NCBI RefSeq assembly: GCF_004342685.1
Contig: NZ_SMBZ01000007.1
Span: 30,708-94,707 of the forward strand
Direction of reading: 5' to 3'
Length of the DNA: 64,000 nucleotides
Source of the DNA: Sphingobacterium alimentarium
GTDB lineage: Bacteria; Bacteroidota; Bacteroidia; Sphingobacteriales; Sphingobacteriaceae
The notes under the pieces were generated by a model. It ran no database searches, had not been told where the DNA came from, and saw nothing but the letters and a program-made list of their open reading frames with translations. Positions 35,503-43,546 of the stretch are shown piece by piece. Within the stretch, counting starts at the first letter, position 1, and the number at the start of each line of letters is the position of its first letter. Made by a program: the position numbers and the translations under genes.

Positions 35503-37965
35503 TTATGCTGTTTGTTGCTTTTTCCGGTAAGAGAGGAAAATTCCGCCCAACAGTCCAAGTATGAGTACAAGGGAACCAATTAGGGATATCACATTACTTA
35601 CTTTCACCGTCTCCGGATCAAAAACAAACTCTACTTTGTGATTTCCTCCCGGCAATTGTAAAGCACGCAAGATATAATCAGCGCGTAAAATAGGGACTTC
35701 TTTGCCATCCACATAAGCTTTCCAACCTTTGTCGTAATACACCTCTGAGAATACAGCAAACACATCATTCGGCGCAGAATATTCATATTCCATGCGGTCG
35801 GGATGATACGAAGTCAATTTTATCGAAGCATTGTTGGCCAATCGCAAGCGTTTCTCATCAATTTTACCTTTGAATTCTTCATGTACAAAGGCTTCTTTCG
35901 AAGGATCAAAACTACTGATGGCTTGCATCTCTTCGTTGTTATTTTTTACAAAAGTAACTTTATCGACAAACCAAGCATTGCCCGCAGCAGTAGAACGTCG
36001 CTGAATACGGTCTACATTATTTTGAGGGTCTTTGGTAATGATATAGCGTACATTGAACATGTCTAAGACATCCTCGTTAATTGCTCCATTAAACTGATGC
36101 TCCAATATTTCTTGGAACCGCATCAATTTTGCTGCATGATATCCACCAAAACTTTTGTGGAAATATGATGCTTTTGCATCGGAGAAAGGATTTGTAGTCA
36201 AATCCAAAACACGGTAGCTTGGATCCTTATCCAATTTGATCAGTTGATCTACTTCGCGCTCTTCGATCGGGTTCTTCAAAACACTTTTGTCCACAAAGGT
36301 GTCATTATTCAAATATCTTTTATCCACCGTCCATAAGTCGGCCAACGTCACAACGCCAATACCAATGATCAATACGGTGCTTGACATTTTTTTCTTTAGA
36401 TAAGCAAATAATAGTGCGAAAATTATTACTAGAATAAAGAAAGAACGCCACGCATCTGCCGATGCTAAGTCAGCTCTATCTTTCACAAGTGCCTCTGCCA
36501 ATTGATTAGCCATCGCGGCATCACCCAGTTGCTGACCCAGCATACTGACGAAACCTTGATGTTCGGAAATGCGGAAACTCAATAAAGTCGGCATGAGTGC
36601 CACAACAATACATACTACAGCCACCGAACCGAAGCTATACAGCACCTTTTTATCCAGGTCTACAATTTTATCCTCACGCTCAATGATCTCCTGAACGGCC
36701 AAAGCTGCTAGTAATGGTATAAGGATCGAAGGAATAATCAATATCGATTCTACCGCACGAAACTTGTTGTACATTGGGAAATAGTCAAAAAATAGATCCG
36801 ATATCAATGTAAAATGTCTACCGAATGAAAGCAAAATGGTCAAAACAGTAGCTGCCAAAATCCACCATTTCAGCCTATCTTTTACGATAATCAAGCCTAA
36901 AATGAAGAGTGCTATAATGCCCACGCCAAAATACCACGGTCCCGAGGTGAAAGATTTCTCACCCCAATACGTTGGCAGACTTTGTGCAAATTGTACAGCT
37001 TGATGCTGCGGCACTCCCACGCCTTCGAAAAATTTAACCACATGGGATTTTTCATCCAATACACCTTGGGATTTGCCTCCATAGGCATTCGGAATGACGA
37101 AGGTAAGGTTCTCTGCTATTCCTTGACTCCACGCGTAAGCATATTCTTTGTCCAATCCGGCACCGGATTTTCCATCTTCGGTTTTGGTGATGTTGGCTTT
37201 TCCACGGGTTGTTAATTTACTGTATTCGTACGTTGGAAATAATACCGTTGCATTCACTGCCACTGCGACAATTACAGCGCCTAACTGTACCGCCGAATTT
37301 TTGAAAAAATCAGGGAGTTTTTTATCTCTGATTGCATAATAAAGTTCTAAACCGACAAGAATTAACAGTGCAATGAACAGATAATAAGTCATCTGTACGT
37401 GATTTGTCCTAATCTCCAAGGATAGAAACAAAGCCAGCAAAATTCCGCCCCACAGCTTATTCCCTCTATAACATAGAATAACCGCACCAATAATAGGCGC
37501 TAAATAAGCAATGGCGTACGCCTTATTAACATGCCCAGCCTCAATATAGATGAAATTATACGAGGAGAAGGTGATGGCTATTGCTCCCACGGCCGCAAGC
37601 CACGGTTTCACGCGCAACACACTTAACAGAAAATATCCTCCTAATAGATAAATCAAGATGATATCTGCTGGCAAAGGGAACACCGCTTTGATACCATTAC
37701 TGATATAAGTAGCCACATTCGTGGAATGTTTGTACCAAATTTGGAACGTCGGCATACCCCCAAACATTGAGTTCGTCCATTGAGGAGCTTTGCCATCCTG
37801 TGCTTTGAAGTCGAAGAGTTCCTTCTGACTGCCCATCGCCTGGACTACATCATGCTGTGAGAGTGTTTTGCCCTGCCATACCGGCGAGAAGTAGAAAAAC
37901 ACTAACACAAAAAATATTGCGATAACAATTAAATGCGAGGAATTATCCTTAAACCAGTTTTTCAT
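35503..37965 (-). CDS. YfhO-family polytopic membrane protein
   Basis: 820 aa with about 12-13 membrane helices in the first two thirds, an extracytoplasmic domain of about 200 residues, and a last helix (IGSLVLILGLLGGIFLSYRK). The region FNVRYIITKDPQNN and the pattern PDRMEYEYSAPNDVFAVFSE ... YYDKGWKAYVDG are typical of YfhO (GT-C-like superfamily). YfhO relatives act in lipoteichoic-acid or envelope glycosylation in Gram-positives; the substrate in Bacteroidota is unknown. It has its own -7 box at 37998. Confidence 0.88.
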   Translation of the reverse strand: MKNWFKDNSSHLIVIAIFFVLVFFYFSPVWQGKTLSQHDVVQAMGSQKELFDFKAQDGKAPQWTNSMFGGMPTFQIWYKHSTNVATYISNGIKAVFPLPADIILIYLLGGYFLLSVLRVKPWLAAVGAIAITFSSYNFIYIEAGHVNKAYAIAYLAPIIGAVILCYRGNKLWGGILLALFLSLEIRTNHVQMTYYLFIALLILVGLELYYAIRDKKLPDFFKNSAVQLGAVIVAVAVNATVLFPTYEYSKLTTRGKANITKTEDGKSGAGLDKEYAYAWSQGIAENLTFVIPNAYGGKSQGVLDEKSHVVKFFEGVGVPQHQAVQFAQSLPTYWGEKSFTSGPWYFGVGIIALFILGLIIVKDRLKWWILAATVLTILLSFGRHFTLISDLFFDYFPMYNKFRAVESILIIPSILIPLLAALAVQEIIEREDKIVDLDKKVLYSFGSVAVVCIVVALMPTLLSFRISEHQGFVSMLGQQLGDAAMANQLAEALVKDRADLASADAWRSFFILVIIFALLFAYLKKKMSSTVLIIGIGVVTLADLWTVDKRYLNNDTFVDKSVLKNPIEEREVDQLIKLDKDPSYRVLDLTTNPFSDAKASYFHKSFGGYHAAKLMRFQEILEHQFNGAINEDVLDMFNVRYIITKDPQNNVDRIQRRSTAAGNAWFVDKVTFVKNNNEEMQAISSFDPSKEAFVHEEFKGKIDEKRLRLANNASIKLTSYHPDRMEYEYSAPNDVFAVFSEVYYDKGWKAYVDGKEVPILRADYILRALQLPGGNHKVEFVFDPETVKVSNVISLIGSLVLILGLLGGIFLSYRKKQQTA

Positions 37966-37997
37966 GAATAATTTAGTGGTTATTTTGTGTTAAAGTC

Positions 37998-38005
37998 CAA
38001 AAATA
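37998..38005 (-). promoter_or_regulatory. Candidate promoter (-7 box) of the YfhO-family gene
   Basis: TATTTTTG on the minus strand, 32 nt before the ATG at 37965, fits TAnnTTTG. No strong -33 box. It lies in the ktrA-yfhO gap. Confidence 0.4.
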
Positions 38006-38042
38006 TAGAATTGATTTTAATATTTACCAAGGCTTAAGATAT

Positions 38043-38708
38043 TTAGTTGCCTTTTTCAATTAACTTTTTAATATCGGACAATTCGCCAAATAAGACAAGC
38101 AAATCATTTTCACGCAACACCGTATCAGATTTTGCGATACCAGAAGCTTCTTTGTGCAGCCCATCCTTTACTTTGACCGTTGTCAGCACGATAACTTTGT
38201 ACTTATTAGTGAGATTGGCTTGCTGTAGTGTCATCCCGATGTATCGATTTGGCACTTTAGTTTCGACAATGGAGTATCGGTCGGATACTTTGAATGAATC
38301 CACAATATCAATATTATCCAATCGCATGGCTAGTCGTTCAGCCGCCTCCTCTTCGGGCATGATATATTCATCGATCTGCATGGCCTCCATAATGGTTCTT
38401 TGCAGGTCAGACACCACGCGGCCTATTATCCTTTTGACGCCCAATTGCTTTACCAATGCGGTAGTCATCAAGGAAGCACCTTCATCTTCGCCAATGGCGA
38501 CCACCACAGCATCACAATCCTTGAGCGGTAGAGAACTTACAGCTTCACGATCTGTAGTATCTAAACAAACCGTATGGGTAATTCTATCTTTAAGCTGTTC
38601 GACGATCTGAATATTCTTATCTGCGGCAATCACTTCGTGTCCAAGTTCGGTCAGGTGTATACCCAATGAACGACCAAAATGACCTAAGCCCAAAATTATA
38701 TATTTCAT
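38043..38708 (-). CDS. ktrA: Potassium uptake regulatory subunit KtrA (TrkA-N/TrkA-C)
   Basis: 221 aa. RCK domain with the Rossmann nucleotide-binding motif GLGHFG (residues 7-12) and a following acidic AADKN; then the TrkA-C domain with ETKVPNRYIGMTLQQ. It gates the KtrB channel in response to ATP/ADP in known systems. It follows ktrB directly (28-nt gap) in one operon. Confidence 0.94.
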   Translation of the reverse strand: MKYIILGLGHFGRSLGIHLTELGHEVIAADKNIQIVEQLKDRITHTVCLDTTDREAVSSLPLKDCDAVVVAIGEDEGASLMTTALVKQLGVKRIIGRVVSDLQRTIMEAMQIDEYIMPEEEAAERLAMRLDNIDIVDSFKVSDRYSIVETKVPNRYIGMTLQQANLTNKYKVIVLTTVKVKDGLHKEASGIAKSDTVLRENDLLVLFGELSDIKKLIEKGN

Positions 38709-38736
38709 TATAAATTATTTGCGAGCTATCTTCAAA

Positions 38737-40524
38737 TTAAAAAAGAAGCTTTTCTGTAGGATAAATATAACTTTTGTTTTTAGTATTTTTGATAAAAGCG
38801 ACAAGCAAAGTTAACATCCCCACCCGACCTACAAACATAGTTCCAATGATAATAAATTTACCTGCTGCACTCAGAGATTGCGTGACACCCATACTCAGCC
38901 CACAAGTGGTGTAGGCCGATACCGTTTCGAATAATAAGGGTATCATCTGCTTATCGGGATCCGTAAAATTGAGTAGCACAAAGGAGAATGTTATCGTCAG
39001 TACCGACAAGACAATGATAGCAAAAGCTTTATTAATGGATTCTAATGCTATTCTACGCTTAAAAATCTCAATAGATTCTTTTCCACGAGCCAGCGCCAAA
39101 ATGTTCATAAGCGCCAACGCTACTGTGGTGACTTTGACCCCTCCACCCGTGGAACCCGGAGCGACGCCTATCCACATCAAAGTGGTAATCATAATCAGGG
39201 TCGGAATATTAAGAAAACTTATATTGACACTATTGAATCCGGCCGAACGCGCGGCATTAGCCATAAAAAATGAGGTCGCCCACTCACCACCTACACTTTT
39301 ATCTTCCGTTAATGTAAATCCTTGTTCCATAATGTAGTAAGAAACTGTTGCCAGAATCAACACAACCATATTACACAATACAATAAACTTCGTGTTAAAG
39401 GAAAAAGATTGAGCCTTATGCTTATACTGCTTCTTTTGTACAACAGCAAGAATTAACGCCTGAATTTGGGCTTTTACATAGGTGTAAAAATTAAACACGG
39501 TACCAAATCCCATTCCTCCCAACACAAAAATCAATCCCAATGCGATTTGAAAAGTATAGTTGTATCTATAGTTCGCATGTGCAATGCCTTCTTGCAAGAT
39601 GGTAAAGCCCGAATTACAGAATGCGCTTACAGAATGAAAAACAGAGAAAAACACCTGCTCACCAACATTTGAAAAATGGCTGTCATCTAATGAAATAAAA
39701 ATGAAAGCGGCACCTATGAGCTCAAAAAGCAAAGTAATGGAAATAATGGTGAGTAGCGTTGATATCACGGAGTTTAACTTGTTTTCACCTAAAATCTCTC
39801 CAAACATTAACTGATTTTTGAAAGAAAAACCTCCCGAAAAGAAATAGCCGAAGAAACCTGTGAAGGTCATTATACCCAATCCACCTATCTGTATCAAAGC
39901 CAACACCACCCCCTGACCAAACAGAGAGAAATTGGTGGAAATATCCGTTACCGATAGGCCCGTGATACATACCGCACTGGTGGCCATAAATAAGGCGTCT
40001 ATGAAGCTTAGCGGAGCATGGAGAGTAGTTCGGGGTAGCATCAGCAATAGCGTGCCAATAAGTATTAGCCCAATAAAACTGATAACAAATAATATAGTAG
40101 GATTAAAATAGAAATTGTCAAAAAATAGACTGCTCTTGGATAGCTCGGAAAGAAAAATTACGCCAATGCCGAAATACATCCATTCATCCCGGGCAAAATA
40201 AGATAAGAAATCCCATCCACTAATCCGAGCAACAACAATAAAAAATAAGCAACTCACGACGAGGAAACTCGAATACTGGGACACATTAATACGCCGACTG
40301 GCATACATGAAAGAGAGGGTGCGAATTAATTCCAACACAAATAGCCCATAAAACATGTATATTATAGACTTTTCTGTATAAAAGGCTAACTCCGGATTAG
40401 TGATATATCCAACATGAATAATAACTATAAGCGAACAGATCATGCTTACATAAAACATAACCTTATCGACAATTCCTTTGCGATAGCGGAACAAGAACTT
40501 CAGAAAACTCGTTATGGATTCCAT
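38737..40524 (-). CDS. ktrB: Potassium uptake translocation subunit (TrkH/KtrB family)
   Basis: 595 aa. An N-terminal extension with about four helices precedes the TrkH/KtrB core of four M1-P-M2 repeats. Selectivity-loop glycines are visible in TSAVCITGLSVTD, HSVSAFCNSGFTIL, ARSAGFNSVNI and SAYTTCGLSMGVT. It is the K+ pore partner of KtrA. The promoter (GTTG, 19 nt, TATGTTTG) ends 4 nt before the ATG, so the transcript may be leaderless. Confidence 0.94.
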   Translation of the reverse strand: MESITSFLKFLFRYRKGIVDKVMFYVSMICSLIVIIHVGYITNPELAFYTEKSIIYMFYGLFVLELIRTLSFMYASRRINVSQYSSFLVVSCLFFIVVARISGWDFLSYFARDEWMYFGIGVIFLSELSKSSLFFDNFYFNPTILFVISFIGLILIGTLLLMLPRTTLHAPLSFIDALFMATSAVCITGLSVTDISTNFSLFGQGVVLALIQIGGLGIMTFTGFFGYFFSGGFSFKNQLMFGEILGENKLNSVISTLLTIISITLLFELIGAAFIFISLDDSHFSNVGEQVFFSVFHSVSAFCNSGFTILQEGIAHANYRYNYTFQIALGLIFVLGGMGFGTVFNFYTYVKAQIQALILAVVQKKQYKHKAQSFSFNTKFIVLCNMVVLILATVSYYIMEQGFTLTEDKSVGGEWATSFFMANAARSAGFNSVNISFLNIPTLIMITTLMWIGVAPGSTGGGVKVTTVALALMNILALARGKESIEIFKRRIALESINKAFAIIVLSVLTITFSFVLLNFTDPDKQMIPLLFETVSAYTTCGLSMGVTQSLSAAGKFIIIGTMFVGRVGMLTLLVAFIKNTKNKSYIYPTEKLLF

Positions 40525-40528
40525 GGTA

Positions 40529-40559
40529 CAAACATAGTAATATGATTGCTTTTAGCAAC
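40529..40559 (-). promoter_or_regulatory. Promoter of ktrB-ktrA, adjoining the start codon
   Basis: Minus strand GTTG (40556-40559), 19-nt spacer, TATGTTTG (40529-40536), then 4 nt and ATG (40522-40524). Both boxes fit the Bacteroidota consensus, and the distance to the ATG predicts initiation at or next to the A of ATG. Confidence 0.65.
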
Positions 40560-42430
40560 TATTCATCAGAATCCTTCTTGGGAGTATCTTTCTTTTTGTC
40601 GTCTATTTGGGGTGTGGAATCCGAATCGTCTTCTTTTTTCTTGAAAATTCCTTTAATAAAATTTCCTGCTTTCTTACCTACCTCCTTAGCTCCCTCGACG
40701 ATATCTTTACCTTTTTCTACTATATTTTTGCCGGTTTCCGCCACCCCCATTAATTTAGCTTCCCGCTCTTTACTGATTCCCGCGCACTGCTTGATACCAT
40801 CTAAGAGACTTTGCCACATGGTCTTAAAAAAAGTGTGCTCTGGCACCCTTCTATAATTCACTTTGGCAACTGTATATACCCCTTTCTTATCGGGATTACT
40901 ATCATTTATCAATAGTTCATTGACTAAGAATGAAACAACTTTTTTGGACGATTGCTCACCATCCTCGTTTTTCTTATTCAATAGATTTATTTTCAAATCA
41001 TCATAATCAAATCTGAAATCTCCCCAGTTTCGGTGATCCGTACCCTGCATATTAAAGGCAACTTTTTTAATATTTCCACTAGCAATTTCCACATTCAGCA
41101 AGGGTCTGAGAATACGGTTGAAAGCAGGAGCCTGCATGGCGCCCAACGTACCACTATAAGTGTGCGTACCATTGTCGCTTAGCATATCAAAGCCAAGTTT
41201 GGCATGAAGCAGACCGGCATTCATAACTTTGGCCGCTAAATCAGCACGCATATATTTGTTCTTTTTTAAGTACACGGAATCATTGGTAACATTCAATATG
41301 TTACCGTTTACATGATTAAAACTGATAGAGCCCTCCCTGAAATATTTGCCACTCATCTCGTGGTAGGTTACTGTGACATCATCCACTAGCACGGTATCCA
41401 GTCTTAGAAGGGATTTCATACGCAAAAGCTTTTGGTGTGGCGAATATCCGATCTTGTTGATGGGATATTTTGGATATCGCTTATCAGCGAATAAATCCAC
41501 CGTACCATTTTTGAGCTGAACGACCGACGCTATCGTATTTTTGTTGTCTATGAGTTGCCTGAAGTCCAAGTGCTCCGCTCGCAGGGTGTCAAACTTCAAA
41601 ATGGCCATCGTTACGTTTTGCTTTTTTTGTTTGTAAAAAGAAGATTTACTCATTCTAGGCTCATACACCACATCGGTCATCAACACATTTTGATCTCTTG
41701 TATTGATCCGTAAACTTTTAAATTTTGCTTTATAATAACCATCCGGCAGATCATATTCAAATCCAGGAATGAATACATCCACCATTTTGGTGTAAAACAA
41801 ACGCGAACTGTCCTGATGCGAGGTTTCGTCCAATAAGACATCATGTACTTTGATCGTCGCTTTATCCAAATCGATTCCAGTTTCTTTACCATCTGCGTAT
41901 TTGGAATATTTGAATTTCACATTATCTACGATAATATCTGTCACATTCACCGAAGTGAAAAGGTCTTTAACGCTTTCGTATAATGATTTTTTGGGTGTAG
42001 TGCGAACAGTATCATTAAAAGCATGATACTCATTCATTAAATGGATTTGAGTATCCTCAAAGGTTATGGATTTTATATCTAACTTTTTGTTAGTCAACGC
42101 GTCCATGAGATTAAAACGCCTTACTTTCAACTTTTTTAGCTTGATATGATACCGATTATTGGGTGCATCTTTGGTGGCTATCATTTTTTGATATACTGCT
42201 GAATCGGGACGCAGCTCTGCATTATAGAGCGTTACATTTCCCAAGGCTATATTCAAATCCATATCATCAAAATGCAATGCGTACAGACCATCCGTGGAAT
42301 TGTGAACGACCTCCTTTAATTTAATCTCCACAATAGGCTTCCAATTCCTACTGTAATACCAGACAACACATAATAGTATTATAAGCAGTGCGCTTATAAT
42401 TCCAAGAACCCACTTCCAAACTGGCCTCAT
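40559..42430 (-). CDS. AsmA-like membrane-anchored protein with Lys/Glu-rich C-terminal tail
   Basis: 623 aa. One N-terminal membrane helix (WVLGIISALLIILLCVVWYY) is followed by a long beta-rich region with repeated short strands, as in AsmA/DUF748-like proteins that span the periplasm. Residues about 550-600 form an amphipathic helix with repeated patterns (GKNIVEKGKDIVEGAKEVGK), and the last 25 residues are acidic/basic low complexity. It lies between rsgA and ktrB. No enzymatic motif is seen. The AsmA assignment is by overall look and is tentative. Confidence 0.7.
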   Translation of the reverse strand: MRPVWKWVLGIISALLIILLCVVWYYSRNWKPIVEIKLKEVVHNSTDGLYALHFDDMDLNIALGNVTLYNAELRPDSAVYQKMIATKDAPNNRYHIKLKKLKVRRFNLMDALTNKKLDIKSITFEDTQIHLMNEYHAFNDTVRTTPKKSLYESVKDLFTSVNVTDIIVDNVKFKYSKYADGKETGIDLDKATIKVHDVLLDETSHQDSSRLFYTKMVDVFIPGFEYDLPDGYYKAKFKSLRINTRDQNVLMTDVVYEPRMSKSSFYKQKKQNVTMAILKFDTLRAEHLDFRQLIDNKNTIASVVQLKNGTVDLFADKRYPKYPINKIGYSPHQKLLRMKSLLRLDTVLVDDVTVTYHEMSGKYFREGSISFNHVNGNILNVTNDSVYLKKNKYMRADLAAKVMNAGLLHAKLGFDMLSDNGTHTYSGTLGAMQAPAFNRILRPLLNVEIASGNIKKVAFNMQGTDHRNWGDFRFDYDDLKINLLNKKNEDGEQSSKKVVSFLVNELLINDSNPDKKGVYTVAKVNYRRVPEHTFFKTMWQSLLDGIKQCAGISKEREAKLMGVAETGKNIVEKGKDIVEGAKEVGKKAGNFIKGIFKKKEDDSDSTPQIDDKKKDTPKKDSDE

Positions 42431-42500
42431 ATAGTCCTTTATATATCAATTTATAAAAAAACAATATACATGGGATTTTGTTTAGCTGAACAGTGATATT

Positions 42501-43421
42501 CTAACTTCTATTGTCGTCATTATTGTACATACTGATGTAGCTTTCATAGCGCGAGCTTTCAATATCGCCATGCGCTACTGCATCCAGCACCAAACAGCCT
42601 GGCTCATTGATATGCACACAATTATTGAATCTACATTTATTAAGGAAGGCGCGCATTTCGGGGAAGAAATGGGATAGTTCCTGCTTTTCTATATCTACGA
42701 TTCCCAATTCACGAATGCCGGGAGTGTCTATTAACTTCCCTCCGAAAGGCAATTCAATCATTTCGGCAAAAGTCGTGGTGTGCTTCCCTTTATCGGACCA
42801 ATCTGAAATATGGCCGGTGCGTAATGCCGCATTGGGTACAATATTATTGATTAATGTGGATTTTCCTACCCCGGAGTGCCCCGATACTAACGTAACCTTG
42901 TCTTTCAATAAAGCAATTATTTGATTAAGATTGGTACCTTGGGCAGCAGAAACTTCATAGCAGGGGTATCCTATGTTTTGGTAAATAGCTTTGTAGTCAG
43001 CCAAAATCTCTAAACCTTCATCACTGAATAAATCCAACTTATTAAAAACCAAAATAGCCGGAATATCATAAGCCTCTGCAGTCACCAAAAATCTATCTAT
43101 AAAACCCAAAGATGTCGGTGGAGATGCCAAAGTCACGACTAATATAGCCTGATCGAGGTTTGCACCAATGATCTGCGTTTGCTTGGAAAGATTCACCGAT
43201 TTACGGATGATATAGTTCTTACGTGGTTCGAGCTCAGTAATTACGCCCGTATTCTGGTCGGCCTCAAGCTCAAAATTTACCCAATCCCCGACAGCGACAG
43301 GATTGGTCGTCTTGATGCCTTTAGTCCGAAACTTACCTTTTATTCGGCAATCATACTGCTTCCCTTGCTCATCTTGTATTTGGTACCAACTACCTGTAGA
43401 TTTTATAACTAACCCTCTCAT
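42501..43421 (-). CDS. rsgA: Ribosome small-subunit-dependent GTPase A
   Basis: Circularly permuted GTPase that checks 30S maturation (306 aa from ATG 43421; a longer frame lacks family similarity). Domain order: N-terminal OB fold (MRGLVIKSTGSWYQIQDEQG), then the GTPase with G4 FNKLDLF, G1 SGHSGVGKST and G3 IDTPGIREL in permuted order, and a C-terminal zinc site with C/H ligands in KCRFNNCVHINEPGC. It is divergent from polA. Confidence 0.96.
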   Translation of the reverse strand: MRGLVIKSTGSWYQIQDEQGKQYDCRIKGKFRTKGIKTTNPVAVGDWVNFELEADQNTGVITELEPRKNYIIRKSVNLSKQTQIIGANLDQAILVVTLASPPTSLGFIDRFLVTAEAYDIPAILVFNKLDLFSDEGLEILADYKAIYQNIGYPCYEVSAAQGTNLNQIIALLKDKVTLVSGHSGVGKSTLINNIVPNAALRTGHISDWSDKGKHTTTFAEMIELPFGGKLIDTPGIRELGIVDIEKQELSHFFPEMRAFLNKCRFNNCVHINEPGCLVLDAVAHGDIESSRYESYISMYNNDDNRS

Positions 43422-43514
43422 GCTGTATAATGCGCTGTTACGTTGACTTTGTTCGTTTATATTACAATTACAAAAGTGGCAAAAATTTGTTAATATCAGG
43501 CTTATTGATTTTAT

Positions 43515-43522
43515 TACCTTTG
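43515..43522 (+). promoter_or_regulatory. Candidate promoter (-7 box) of polA
   Basis: TACCTTTG, 24 nt before the GTG start of polA, fits TAnnTTTG. The -33 region is weak. Confidence 0.45.
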
Positions 43523-43546
43523 TAAGTACACATAAAAATAATTTCA

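Noticed and set aside
38047..38610. 187-codon open frame on the plus strand covering almost all of ktrA
   Set aside because: It is antisense to a well-conserved KtrA protein and has Ser/Thr-rich, low-information composition with no start context.
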